Shown: positions 16,338-25,277 of the stretch, piece after piece
Numbering within the stretch: position 1 is the stretch's first letter
How the letters are laid out: each line of letters opens with the position of its first letter
NCBI GenBank assembly: GCA_947497245.1
Contig: CANMFO010000003.1
Location: forward strand, 248,001-312,000
DNA: 64,000 nt
Reading direction: 5' to 3'
Source of the DNA: an uncultured Flavobacteriaceae bacterium
Lineage (GTDB): Bacteria; Bacteroidota; Bacteroidia; Flavobacteriales; Flavobacteriaceae
Notes under the pieces: generated by a model
Database searches by the model: none
What the model was told of the DNA's origin: nothing
The model's input: the letters and a program-made list of their open reading frames with translations, nothing else
Position numbers and translations under genes: made by a program

Positions 16338-18744
16338 TATGCAACGGATAGTATATGTTCTTTCCTTTCTTTTTTTCCAGGCTCTTCCCGCCCAGGAGAT
16401 CACTATCCTGGATATCGATACAAAGGAACCCATTTTGAACGTTGCCGCTTACAATTTCGATAAATCAAAGACGGCGCTTTCCGATTTTGACGGCAAATGC
16501 GACCTATCGATCTTTGGACGGGACGAACGCATCACATTTAAGCATATCAGCTATCAGCTTAGACGAATTGGCAAGTCCCACATCTTAAGACATGGAAGCA
16601 AGCTTTTTCTGGTGATGAAGGCACAAGAATTGGATGAAGTGGTGATGTCGGTCTCCAAATGGGAACAGCAGAAAAAGGACGTTCCCCAAAAAATTGCCTC
16701 CATCAATGCCCTGCAGATTGCTTTTATCAGCCCCCAGACATCGGCCGATCTCTTGCAAAGCAGCGGTAAGGTTTTTGTCCAGAAAAGCCAATTGGGCGGT
16801 GGAAGCCCCATGATCAGGGGGTTTTCTGCCAATAGACTTTTGTTGTCCGTGGATGGGGTGCGTATGAACAACGCCATTTTTCGCGGGGGCAACCTGCAGA
16901 ATGTCATCTCCATAGATCCCTACACCATAAAGAACACGGAGGTCATTTTTGGCCCGGGGTCCGTAATCTACGGCAGTGACGCCATGGGGGGCGTCATGAA
17001 TTTTTATACCAAAGACCCCATGTTCGCCACGGCCGATAGTACCCAGGTTTCCGGCAATGCGAATTATCGGTTTTCATCTGCCAATGGGGAGAACACCGGG
17101 CATGTCGACCTTAACATCGGGCGGAAAAAATGGGCATATCTTACGAGTATTTCCTATAATAGTTTTGGCGACCTTACCATGGGGGAGCACGGCCCGGAGT
17201 CGTACTTGCGCCGCAACTATGTCCAGACGGTGAACGGGCAGGACCAAGTGGCATCCAACCCAGATCCCCGAAAGCAGCTCCCCACGGGCTATGATCAAAT
17301 CAATCTGATGCAAAAAATAGCCTTCAAACCCAACATCAATTGGCATTTTAAGCTAAATACCCACTATTCGGAATCCTCCGATTACTCCAGATATGATCGC
17401 CTGATCAGACCCAATGGGGACGGATTTCGATCGACCGAATGGCGGTACGGCCCCCAAAAGTGGTTCATGGGGAATTTCCAGGTAGACAAAAAGGGGAAAG
17501 GGCTCTTTTATGACGGACTGAAGATCACCACGGCCTATCAGCATTTTGAAGAGAGCCGGCACAGCCGTGCTTTCCAGGATCCCGATCGCTTTTCCACTAG
17601 GGAAAAGGTGGATGCCATTTCCCTCAATATCGACTTTGAGAACAAAAAGATCGGGGACCTAAGATTGTACTATGGGGGGGAGTATGTGTTCAATAGGGTC
17701 CATTCCACGGGGAGCCTAACGGACATCACCACCAATACGGTTTCCGCTGCGGCCTCCCGGTATCCCGACGGGGCCAGTTGGCAATCCCTGGCGGGCTATA
17801 TCAACGGGGAGTACAAGGCAAAGCCCAATTTCAGCCTGCTTGCAGGCCTTCGATATAGCCACGTGTGGATCGATGCCGATTTCTACAAGACGTTCTATCC
17901 TTTCCCGTTTGACCATGCCAACCTAAACAATGGGGCATTGACCGGCAGTTTGGGCTTCAGTTGGTTTCCCAGGGCAGATTTGCAAATCACCTGGAATGGT
18001 TCAACAGGTTTTCGTGCCCCCAATATTGACGATGTGGGAAAAATATTCGACTCCGAACCTGGAGCAGTGGTGGTGCCCAATCCCGATTTGGAGCCTGAGT
18101 ATGCGTACAACACGGAATTGGGGATACGGAAAAACTTTAAGGACAAGGTAGTGCTCAGGGGAGCCGCTTTCTATACCTATCTGGTCGATGCGCTGGTACG
18201 AAGGAGCTTTCTTTTCAACGGAGAATCACAAATCATGTACAACGGGGAACCGAGCGATGTGCAGGCCATTCAAAATGCCGCGAAGGCATATGTGTACGGT
18301 TTTGAATTGGGTCTGGATGCCTTCCTGACGGACAATCTTTCCCTGTCTTCCAACCTCACCCTGACCCAGGGCATCGAAGAAGAGGCGGACGGCACGGATT
18401 CCCCCGGGCGACACGTGGCGCCCACCTTTGGGGATTTTCATATCCTCTGGAAAAACCAAAAACTCAAAGCCGACCTTTTCCTGAACTACAATGGCGAAAT
18501 TGCCTTTGACGATTTGGCCCCCTCTGAGCGGAGTAAGGAATATATCTATGCATCGGATGTCAATGGAGATCCCTATTCCCCTTCGTGGTATACCTTGAAC
18601 TTTCGCTCGCAGTATGCCATTTCAAACACCCTGACCACGACGGTGAGCCTGGAGAACATGACCAATCAACGGTACCGTTCCTATTCTTCCGGAATAGTGG
18701 CGCCGGGAATCAACCTTGTTTTGGGGCTGGGATATCGGTTTTGA
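16321..18744 (+). CDS. TonB-dependent receptor, heme/hemoglobin-type
   Basis: An outer-membrane receptor of 807 residues. A signal peptide is followed by a short carboxypeptidase-regulatory-like domain (about 25-100), then the plug (SGKVFVQKSQLGGGSPMIRGF, GPGSVIYGSDAMGGVMNFY) and a 22-strand barrel ending in LVLGLGYRF. In the barrel GFRAPNIDDVGK and VVPNPDLEPE match the FRAP and NPDL motifs of heme and hemoglobin receptors, so heme or a heme protein is the likely ligand (family knowledge plus inference). The ATG at 16321 overlaps recO by 17 bp; an ATG at 16339 after the recO stop gives an equally good signal peptide. A strong terminator follows. Confidence 0.9.
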   Translation: MKFSASMQRIVYVLSFLFFQALPAQEITILDIDTKEPILNVAAYNFDKSKTALSDFDGKCDLSIFGRDERITFKHISYQLRRIGKSHILRHGSKLFLVMKAQELDEVVMSVSKWEQQKKDVPQKIASINALQIAFISPQTSADLLQSSGKVFVQKSQLGGGSPMIRGFSANRLLLSVDGVRMNNAIFRGGNLQNVISIDPYTIKNTEVIFGPGSVIYGSDAMGGVMNFYTKDPMFATADSTQVSGNANYRFSSANGENTGHVDLNIGRKKWAYLTSISYNSFGDLTMGEHGPESYLRRNYVQTVNGQDQVASNPDPRKQLPTGYDQINLMQKIAFKPNINWHFKLNTHYSESSDYSRYDRLIRPNGDGFRSTEWRYGPQKWFMGNFQVDKKGKGLFYDGLKITTAYQHFEESRHSRAFQDPDRFSTREKVDAISLNIDFENKKIGDLRLYYGGEYVFNRVHSTGSLTDITTNTVSAAASRYPDGASWQSLAGYINGEYKAKPNFSLLAGLRYSHVWIDADFYKTFYPFPFDHANLNNGALTGSLGFSWFPRADLQITWNGSTGFRAPNIDDVGKIFDSEPGAVVVPNPDLEPEYAYNTELGIRKNFKDKVVLRGAAFYTYLVDALVRRSFLFNGESQIMYNGEPSDVQAIQNAAKAYVYGFELGLDAFLTDNLSLSSNLTLTQGIEEEADGTDSPGRHVAPTFGDFHILWKNQKLKADLFLNYNGEIAFDDLAPSERSKEYIYASDVNGDPYSPSWYTLNFRSQYAISNTLTTTVSLENMTNQRYRSYSSGIVAPGINLVLGLGYRF

Positions 18745-18751
18745 GCATAAA

Positions 18752-18780
18752 AAAACCTGACCGAAACTCGGTCAGGTTTT
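18752..18780. terminator. Bidirectional terminator between convergent genes
   Basis: A perfect 13-bp stem (AAAACCTGACCGA pairing with TCGGTCAGGTTTT, 3-nt loop) with T-runs on both strands. It serves the TonB receptor gene on the plus strand and the small lipoprotein gene (18802-19164) on the minus strand. Confidence 0.9.
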
Positions 18781-18801
18781 CCCCGCTACTTGGCGGTTTT
18801 T

Positions 18802-19164
18802 TTAGTCCTTAACGGCCTCTTTGGCCTTGTCCGCTGCCTCTCCTGCAGCGTCTTTGATATCGGAGCCGACCTCTTTTGCCTTATCGGCTGCTTTTTCCGC
18901 AGCATCCTTCACGTCCCCAACGGCCTCACTGGCCGAGTCGATGGCATCTTCCGCAACCGCTTTTGCATCCTCGACGATCTCGGTAGCGTTTTCCACGGTT
19001 TCCCCAGCTTTTTCCAATGCCCCTTCTGCGGCCTCACCTACTTCCCCAATGGCATCGGTTGCCGTCTCGGAGGCCTCTTTGGCCTTGTCCGCAGCATCCC
19101 GGCAAGCGGTAAAGGAAAGGGTCAGGGCGGTCAGTAACAGCGTACTTAAAATTGCTTTTTTCAT
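18802..19164 (-). CDS. Alanine-rich helical repeat lipoprotein
   Basis: A 120-residue protein with a lipoprotein signal (MKKAILSTLLLTALTLSFTAC). The mature part is almost entirely Ala, Glu, Asp, Lys and Val in a helical heptad/11-mer-like pattern, with AADKAKE occurring three times. The pattern resembles LEA-type or YtxH-like stress proteins, but the composition is too simple for a family call. It is predicted to be a lipid-anchored amphipathic rod in the cell envelope. The gene stands alone between a bidirectional terminator and the ileS promoter. Confidence 0.75.
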   Translation of the reverse strand: MKKAILSTLLLTALTLSFTACRDAADKAKEASETATDAIGEVGEAAEGALEKAGETVENATEIVEDAKAVAEDAIDSASEAVGDVKDAAEKAADKAKEVGSDIKDAAGEAADKAKEAVKD

Positions 19165-19292
19165 TTTAAATGGTTTTAGTGTTTCATTGTTTTTAACTCC
19201 AAGATATACGTAACCCCGATCGATTTGGACGCTTTTTTCGATAAATATGGCCTGCGGTGCGTTTTGGAAGGTATTTCAAGGCCCCCAAAACC

Positions 19293-19321
19293 TTTGAATT
19301 CGTTCAAAATCCCTAATTTTG
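19293..19321 (+). promoter_or_regulatory. Bacteroidota-type promoter for ileS
   Basis: TTTG at 19293-19296, a 17-nt spacer and TAATTTTG at 19314-19321 match the -33 and -7 consensus fully. Transcription should start near 19327, leaving a leader of about 28 nt before the ATG at 19355. Confidence 0.6.
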
Positions 19322-19354
19322 CAGCCTTTAATCGTAGCATCAGAAGCTGTCCGT

Positions 19355-22300
19355 ATGAAGTTTGCAGAGTACAAAGGGCTGAACCTACCGAAAGTGGCTG
19401 GGGAGATTCTCCAATTTTGGAAGGAAAACCGAATTTTTGAGAAAAGCGTTTCCATCAGGGAGGGCAAGTCGTCGTATGTGTTCTATGAGGGTCCCCCGTC
19501 GGCAAATGGAATGCCGGGCATCCACCACGTCATGGCGCGCACCATCAAGGATATTTTCCCCCGCTACAGGACCATGAAAGGATTTCAGGTAGAACGAAGG
19601 GCGGGTTGGGATACCCACGGACTGCCCATAGAGCTCGGTGTTGAGAAAGAATTGGGAATTACCAAGGAGGATATCGGAAAGAAAATTTCGGTGGAAGCCT
19701 ACAATGCGGCCTGTAAAAAAGCGGTGATGCGCTATACCGATGTGTGGAACCGCATGACCGAACAGGTGGGCTATTGGGTGGATATGGACGATCCCTATAT
19801 CACCTATAAGCCCAAGTACATGGAGTCGGTTTGGTGGCTGCTGAAGCAGATCTACGATAAGGGCCTTATTTATAAAGGATACACTATTCAGCCCTATTCG
19901 CCCAAGGCAGGGACCGGACTGAGTTCCCATGAACTGAACCAACCGGGCACCTATCAGGATGTGACCGATACCACAGTGGTGGCGCAGTTCAAAGCGGTTG
20001 GGGACACCCTTCCGGATTCTTTACAAGACGAGGGAACGATATATTTTTTGGCATGGACGACGACTCCTTGGACGCTTCCTTCCAATACCGCACTGACCGT
20101 CGGGCCAAAGATCGATTATGTATTGGTCGAGACCTACAATCAGTACACCTTTGAGCCCATGAACGTGGTTTTGGCCAAAACTTTGGTCTCCAAACAGTTC
20201 GAAGGAAAATACAGTCAGGTAGGATCCAAGCCCGAGCTGTTGGAGTACAGTGCCGGAGACAAAAAAATACCGTTCTACATCGTTAAGGAAATTAAGGGAA
20301 GGGATCTGGTCGGGATCGAGTACGAACAGTTACTGCCCTATACCTTGCCCTACGAAAATGCCGAAAACGCCTTTCGGATCATAGCCGGGGATTTTGTGAC
20401 CACCGAGGATGGTACCGGAATCGTACACACCGCCCCTACCTTTGGTGCGGACGATGCCTTTGTGGCCAAACAGGCAGTTCCCGAAGTGCCTCCCATGCTG
20501 GTCCTGGACGCGAACAACAACCCAGTGCCCCTAGTGGATCTTCAGGGAAGGTTTCGTCCGGAGTTAAAAGAACTGGCGGGGAAATACGTAAAAAACGAAT
20601 ACTATGAAGAAGGCCAGGCCCCTGAAAGGTCGGTCGACGTGGAGATAGCCATCAGATTAAAGGAAGAGAACAAGGCCTTTAAGGTCGAAAAATATATGCA
20701 CAGTTACCCCAACTGTTGGCGGACCGATAAGCCCATACTGTACTATCCCTTGGACTCCTGGTTTATAAAGATCACGGATGTAAAGGACAGAATGTTCGAA
20801 TTGAACAAGCAAATCAACTGGAAGCCCAAATCCACAGGCGAAGGCCGGTTCGGAAACTGGTTGGCCAATGCAAACGACTGGAATTTATCGAGATCGAGGT
20901 ACTGGGGCATTCCATTGCCCATCTGGAGGACCGAGGACGGACAAGAGGAAACCATCATAGGGTCGGTCGCGGAACTGAAAACGGAAATGGCAAAGGCGGT
21001 GGAGGCGGATGTCTTGACAAAGGATATTTTTGAGGATTTTGTAGTGGGGGATCTTTCGGAAGAAAACTACGACAAAGTCGATCTGCACAAAAATATAGTG
21101 GACCAAATCGTTTTGGTGTCCCCATCCGGGAAGCCGATGCGGCGGGAAAGCGACTTGATCGATGTTTGGTTCGATAGTGGGTCTATGCCCTACGCCCAAT
21201 GGCATTATCCGTTCGAGAACAAGGACGTCATAGACCAGGGGACTACTTTTCCAGCCGATTTCATCGCCGAAGGTGTGGATCAGACCAGGGGGTGGTTTTA
21301 CACCCTTCATGCCATAGCGACCATGGTATTCGATTCCGTGGCCTACAAAAATGTGGTTTCCAACGGACTGGTGCTGGACCGGGAAGGCAAAAAAATGTCG
21401 AAGCGGCTGGGCAATGCCGTCGACCCTTTTGAGACCATTGACGAACATGGGGCCGATGCCACGAGGTGGTACATGATCAGCAATGCCAACCCATGGGACA
21501 ACCTGAAGTTCGACATTGAAGGCATCGTGGAGGTAAAGCGAAAGTTTTTCGGCACCTTGTACAACACCTATTCTTTCTTTGCGCTATATGCGAACATCGA
21601 TGGTTTTGCCTATACCGAGAAGGAGGTGCCCTTGAAGGACCGGCCGGAAATAGACCGGTGGATTTTGTCGGAACTGCACTCACTGGTCAAAACGGTCGAC
21701 CAGGCCTATGCGGATTATGAACCCACACGGGCCACACGGGCCATTTCGGATTATGTCCAAGAAAATTTGAGCAATTGGTACGTTCGTTTGTGCCGAAGGC
21801 GTTTCTGGAAAGGAGATTACCAAAAGGATAAAATATCGGCCTATCAGACGCTGTACACTTGCTTGCTGACGGTAGCGAAATTGGCCGCCCCGGTCGCCCC
21901 CTTTTTTATGGACCGCCTTTACAAAGATTTAACAGCGGCAACTAAAAATGAAACTTTTGAAAGTGTACATTTGTCGGAATTCCCTTTCTATGATTTGGCC
22001 ATAGTGGATCAGGAATTGGAAAGTAAGATGGAAAAGGCGCAGCAGATTTCTTCCCTGGTTTTGTCCATTCGGCAAAAGGAAAAGATAAAAGTGCGCCAGC
22101 CCCTTCAGAAGATCATGATCCCGGTTCTGGATAAGAAACAGAAACAGGAGATTGAAGCGGTGGCCGATCTCATCAAGTCGGAAGTGAACGTAAAGGAGGT
22201 GGAACTCCTCGACGATGCCTCCGGAATCTTGGTAAAGCAGATCAAGCCGAATTTTAAGGTCTTGGGCCCCAAGTATGGAAAGGAAATGAAGGCCATTGCC

Positions 22301-22753
22301 CAATCTGTACTGCGTTTTGGCCAGGAAGATATCCAAGAAATTGAGCAAAAGGGCGAAATATCCATTGAAATTGAAAATAAAACCATTATTTTACAGTTAC
22401 AGGATGTAGAGATTTCGTCTCAGGATATCGAGGGTTGGTTGGTGGCCAGCGCCGGCGCGATTACCGTTGCACTGGATGTCAGCATCAGCGAAGACCTTAG
22501 AAAAGAGGGTGTTGCAAGAGAATTGGTAAACCGAATCCAGAACCTGAGAAAGGACTCAGGTTTTGAGGTAACCGACAAAATCAACATAAAAATCCAAAAG
22601 GACGGGTTTGTTGAAAAGGCGGTCGAGAGCAATTTGAAGTACATTAAAACGGAAACCTTGACCGCGGAACTCAATTTTGAGGAAAATATGGAAGAAGGCA
22701 TGACAGTTGCCTTCGACGAAGTGAATACAAAATTATTTATTCAAAAACATTAA
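19355..22753 (+). CDS. ileS: Isoleucyl-tRNA synthetase with swapped HIGH motif (GIHH)
   Basis: A 1132-residue class I synthetase that charges tRNA-Ile. The ATG at 19355 (MKFAEYKGLNLPKVA) is chosen because the in-frame TTG further up lies at the promoter -7 element. The catalytic core, CP1 editing domain (WTTTPWTLPSNTAL) and KMSKR loop (EGKKMSKRLGNAVDP) are present, then the anticodon-binding helices and a C-terminal domain of the type found in eukaryote-like (type 2) IleRS, without the zinc-finger tail of type 1. The HIGH signature, expected after PPSANGMP, reads Gly55-Ile56-His57-His58, so the first and third positions are exchanged. It is the first gene of the ileS / dksA-like / lspA cluster and the only IleRS seen here. 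Confidence 0.96.
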   Translation: MKFAEYKGLNLPKVAGEILQFWKENRIFEKSVSIREGKSSYVFYEGPPSANGMPGIHHVMARTIKDIFPRYRTMKGFQVERRAGWDTHGLPIELGVEKELGITKEDIGKKISVEAYNAACKKAVMRYTDVWNRMTEQVGYWVDMDDPYITYKPKYMESVWWLLKQIYDKGLIYKGYTIQPYSPKAGTGLSSHELNQPGTYQDVTDTTVVAQFKAVGDTLPDSLQDEGTIYFLAWTTTPWTLPSNTALTVGPKIDYVLVETYNQYTFEPMNVVLAKTLVSKQFEGKYSQVGSKPELLEYSAGDKKIPFYIVKEIKGRDLVGIEYEQLLPYTLPYENAENAFRIIAGDFVTTEDGTGIVHTAPTFGADDAFVAKQAVPEVPPMLVLDANNNPVPLVDLQGRFRPELKELAGKYVKNEYYEEGQAPERSVDVEIAIRLKEENKAFKVEKYMHSYPNCWRTDKPILYYPLDSWFIKITDVKDRMFELNKQINWKPKSTGEGRFGNWLANANDWNLSRSRYWGIPLPIWRTEDGQEETIIGSVAELKTEMAKAVEADVLTKDIFEDFVVGDLSEENYDKVDLHKNIVDQIVLVSPSGKPMRRESDLIDVWFDSGSMPYAQWHYPFENKDVIDQGTTFPADFIAEGVDQTRGWFYTLHAIATMVFDSVAYKNVVSNGLVLDREGKKMSKRLGNAVDPFETIDEHGADATRWYMISNANPWDNLKFDIEGIVEVKRKFFGTLYNTYSFFALYANIDGFAYTEKEVPLKDRPEIDRWILSELHSLVKTVDQAYADYEPTRATRAISDYVQENLSNWYVRLCRRRFWKGDYQKDKISAYQTLYTCLLTVAKLAAPVAPFFMDRLYKDLTAATKNETFESVHLSEFPFYDLAIVDQELESKMEKAQQISSLVLSIRQKEKIKVRQPLQKIMIPVLDKKQKQEIEAVADLIKSEVNVKEVELLDDASGILVKQIKPNFKVLGPKYGKEMKAIAQSVLRFGQEDIQEIEQKGEISIEIENKTIILQLQDVEISSQDIEGWLVASAGAITVALDVSISEDLRKEGVARELVNRIQNLRKDSGFEVTDKINIKIQKDGFVEKAVESNLKYIKTETLTAELNFEENMEEGMTVAFDEVNTKLFIQKH

Positions 22754-22757
22754 GATT

Positions 22758-23141
22758 ATGGAGCAAGATTTGAAAGTTAGATATTCTGACAAGGATTTGG
22801 CCGATTTTAGAGCACTAATTGAGGATAAGATCGAAAAAGCAAAAAGCCATTTAGAACTTTTGAGAAGTGCCTATATGAACGATGGCAATAATGGCACCGA
22901 TGATACTTCGCCAACATTTAAGGCTTTTGAAGAGGGATCGGAGACGATGAGCAAGGAGGCGAACACCCAACTGGCCATCCGTCAGGAAAAATTCATCCGC
23001 GACCTTAAAAATGCTCTTCTTCGAATCGAGAACAAGACCTATGGAATCTGTCGGGTAACCGGTAAACTGATCAATAAGGAACGGTTGAAGCTCGTGCCGC
23101 ACGCCACTTTGAGCATAGAGGCCAAGAATATGCAGAAATAA
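22758..23141 (+). CDS. DksA/TraR-like protein with degenerate zinc finger
   Basis: A 127-residue protein 4 bp after ileS. The N-terminal two-thirds is a charged helical hairpin as in DksA (DKDLADFRALIEDKIEKAK, then EANTQLAIRQEKFIRDLKNAL). The C-terminal part keeps the DksA outline, TYGICRVTGKLINKERL, but only one of the four zinc cysteines remains: CxxC has become C-R-V-T and the second pair has become SIEA. DksA-type proteins enter the RNA polymerase secondary channel and modulate rRNA and stress promoters. This zinc-less form seems usual for Bacteroidota, next to ileS and lspA. Confidence 0.88.
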   Translation: MEQDLKVRYSDKDLADFRALIEDKIEKAKSHLELLRSAYMNDGNNGTDDTSPTFKAFEEGSETMSKEANTQLAIRQEKFIRDLKNALLRIENKTYGICRVTGKLINKERLKLVPHATLSIEAKNMQK

Positions 23142-23202
23142 GGGATAGCGAGCAAACAATAGGTAACAGGTCCGCTTGATATCCGTAAAATTATGAACAT
23201 AT

Positions 23203-23237
23203 AGACCTGCTTGGTTTTGGAGAAACCTTGCAGGTCT
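23203..23237 (+). terminator. Stem-loop after the dksA-like gene
   Basis: AGACCTGC (23203-23210) pairs with GCAGGTCT (23230-23237), with additional inner pairs GGTTT/AAACC. It is followed by CTTTAT, a weak T-tract, so it may attenuate rather than stop transcription before the DUF2807 and lspA genes. Confidence 0.5.
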
Positions 23238-23250
23238 CTTTATATCCGAT

Positions 23251-23871
23251 GTGAAAAAGGGATGCCTCGCCATACTGCTATTGACCGCCCACTTGGTGCC
23301 CGCCCAGAAAGTGGTCGAAAAAACTATGGTACATCCCGGGATTTCCTTTATCGGGATCGATGCCAACAATTGTTTCGATATTAGTTTGGACACTTTGGAC
23401 GGGAATGAAATGATCGTGGAGGCGAAGATCGATGGGGAATATAGCGAAGACCTTTTGGTCAAAATCAGGCAAGAAGGCAGCGCTATTTTGGTGGGCGCGG
23501 GCTTTCATCCCAATTTTACAGATCCCAATGATAAGCTGAGTGCCCACAAGGTGGTTTCAATTGCGTTGCGCGTGCAGCTTCCCCGATTTAAGAAAGTTGA
23601 ACTACAGGGCACTGGTTGCAATGTGGCGGTTTCCGGGAATTATGAAAGTTTAAAGGTCGACCTGGGCGATGGTAGATGTTATCTGAAGAATGTTTCCGAG
23701 ACCGTGGAGGTCCATACCCAAAGTGGTGATATTACCGTCTTGGGGTCGAATGCACAGATCATGGCCTCCAGCAAATTCGGAAAGGTCCAAAAAAACAATA
23801 TTCCCCCGGGAAACAACAAGTATACCTTGTCCACGGTCACTGGAAATATCCATCTGAGCAAAACCGAATAA
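23251..23871 (+). CDS. Secreted DUF2807 (adhesin head GIN-domain) protein, GTG start
   Basis: A 206-residue protein with a signal peptide (MKKGCLAILLLTAHLVPAQ) and a beta-rich body. Repeating short strands such as VELQGTGCNVAVSGNYESL and VEVHTQSGDITVLGSN fit the right-handed beta-helix of DUF2807 (GIN domain). Such proteins are exported to the periplasm or cell surface, with no assigned function. The GTG at 23251 is the only usable start; the overlapping ATG at 23249 is out of frame. The gene interrupts the otherwise conserved dksA-like / lspA neighbourhood and starts 14 bp after a stem-loop. Confidence 0.78.
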   Translation: MKKGCLAILLLTAHLVPAQKVVEKTMVHPGISFIGIDANNCFDISLDTLDGNEMIVEAKIDGEYSEDLLVKIRQEGSAILVGAGFHPNFTDPNDKLSAHKVVSIALRVQLPRFKKVELQGTGCNVAVSGNYESLKVDLGDGRCYLKNVSETVEVHTQSGDITVLGSNAQIMASSKFGKVQKNNIPPGNNKYTLSTVTGNIHLSKTE

Positions 23872-23903
23872 TATCGTTATTTTTGCCCATCTATACACAA
23901 ACC

Positions 23904-24569
23904 ATGAGTCTAAAAAAATCACTAGTCCTTATCTTTTTAATTTTGGTAATAGACCAATGGAGCAAGATCTATATCAAGACGCATTTCGTGCTCCAGGAGT
24001 CTGTGGAGATTTTCAGTTGGTTCAAGATACTTTTTATAGAAAACGAAGGTGCTGCCTGGGGGGCCAAGTTAAGTGATGTGCTGCCCATTTCGGATGGCAC
24101 CGGGAAGTTTATCCTGACCATTTTCAGGCTGTTCGCCATTTTTGGTATTGGATATTGGCTTTACGATATCGTAAGAAAGAAATCCAGTATGACCTATGTC
24201 CTAGCAGTTTCCTGCATTTTTGCAGGGGCCCTGGGAAATATCATCGACTCTGTCTTTTACGGGGTACTGTTCGATCATAGTAGCGGCCAAGTGGCCTCGC
24301 TCTTTGCCGAAGAGCCCTATGGAAGCCTTTTTTATGGAAAGGTGGTCGATATGCTATATTTCCCTATGGTCAACACCACATGGCCCGAGTGGGTGCCTTA
24401 TTTTGGAGGGGGCAACTTCAGTTTTTTTGACCCTGTCTTCAATATTGCGGATACGGCGATAAGTACGGGTGTGGGCATTTTGATCGTATTCAACAAAAAA
24501 GCTTTTGGAGACAAAAAGGAGGAAGATGATTCGCCCGCGGAAGTACGTCAAACGCCCTTGAACGAATAA
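23904..24569 (+). CDS. lspA: Lipoprotein signal peptidase (signal peptidase II)
   Basis: A 221-residue inner-membrane aspartic protease that removes the signal peptide from prolipoproteins after lipidation. Four membrane helices are visible. The catalytic aspartates are Asp115 in GNIIDSVFYG and Asp183 in FNIADTAIS, and the early helix contains VIDQWSK. The loop between the two catalytic motifs (about 121-175) is long, as in other Bacteroidota LspA. The ATG at 23904 is preferred over an in-frame TTG at 23883, which falls within a -7 element (TATTTTTG, 23878-23885). The many lipoproteins in the window are its clients. Its 3' end overlaps the convergent cyclo-ligase gene by 22 bp. Confidence 0.93.
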   Translation: MSLKKSLVLIFLILVIDQWSKIYIKTHFVLQESVEIFSWFKILFIENEGAAWGAKLSDVLPISDGTGKFILTIFRLFAIFGIGYWLYDIVRKKSSMTYVLAVSCIFAGALGNIIDSVFYGVLFDHSSGQVASLFAEEPYGSLFYGKVVDMLYFPMVNTTWPEWVPYFGGGNFSFFDPVFNIADTAISTGVGILIVFNKKAFGDKKEEDDSPAEVRQTPLNE

Positions 24570-25117
24570 ACTTTTTCTGGCGTTACACAGTAGTCCAAAC
24601 GTATATCGTGTGCTTCCGCGTCTATGGTTTCCGCTTCGGCCGTGAACAGCGAAACGCCCACTTTCACAACATCCGCCCGACATTCATTTAAAAAACGATC
24701 GTAAAAACCCTTGCCATACCCAATTCGATTTCCCTTGGTGTCAAAGGCCAATAGGGGAACGAAGACCACGTCCAGTTTGCGGGGCTCCACCTCTATGCCG
24801 TCGACGGGTTCGGGAATGCCCCATTGGTTTTTTTGGAGCTTCGTGCCATCGGTCAGCAAATAGTGTTTGAGCGTACTTTCATCAGAGACCTTTGGCAGCA
24901 CGATATTTTTGTCCTTGCCCTGTAATATCGATAAAACAAAGGAAGTGTCCACCTCGTTCTTTTCCGCAATGGGGAGAAATAGATGGTAGTACGTACCTTC
25001 CCAAATAGGTGTTTTCAGCAGCTGGTTGGCGATGCTCAAACTGGCATTTAGAAGGGATTGCCTAGAAATATCTTTCCGAAGGGCACTATAGTTCAATCGC
25101 AAATCTCTTTTAATCAT
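24548..25117 (-). CDS. 5-formyltetrahydrofolate cyclo-ligase
   Basis: A 189-residue cytoplasmic enzyme that converts 5-formyl-THF to 5,10-methenyl-THF with ATP. The N-terminal basic helix (MIKRDLRLNYSALRKDIS) contributes to ATP binding. WGIPEPVDG and the glycine-rich RIGYGKGFYDRFL loop are hallmark motifs, and the length matches the family. It is transcribed toward lspA and overlaps its end by 22 bp, so the two 3' ends share sequence. Confidence 0.93.
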   Translation of the reverse strand: MIKRDLRLNYSALRKDISRQSLLNASLSIANQLLKTPIWEGTYYHLFLPIAEKNEVDTSFVLSILQGKDKNIVLPKVSDESTLKHYLLTDGTKLQKNQWGIPEPVDGIEVEPRKLDVVFVPLLAFDTKGNRIGYGKGFYDRFLNECRADVVKVGVSLFTAEAETIDAEAHDIRLDYCVTPEKVYSFKGV

Positions 25118-25190
25118 GATTTTGGATTAAACGCTTAAGGAGGTGGGGGCTCTTTAAGATAGAATAAGTAGGAAGGTAACTTAAAATAGG

Positions 25191-25277
25191 CTACTCTTTC
25201 GCGACTACGTAATAGTAAATTTTGAAAAAGAGCATCAGAATTAAGTACGTCCCGAGTGTAATCAGGTACTTGTCCAT
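25191..25277 (-). CDS. Possible 28-residue single-helix membrane protein
   Basis: A short frame beginning with ATG at 25277 encodes MDKYLITLGTYLILMLFF followed by KIYYYVVAKE. Almost the whole peptide could form one transmembrane helix flanked by charged ends. It lies on the same strand as, and downstream of, nothing obvious, in a gene-free stretch upstream of the cyclo-ligase stop side. Such microproteins are often missed by gene callers. There is no homology evidence, and a chance hydrophobic frame in AT-rich DNA is possible. Confidence 0.35.
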   Translation of the reverse strand: MDKYLITLGTYLILMLFFKIYYYVVAKE

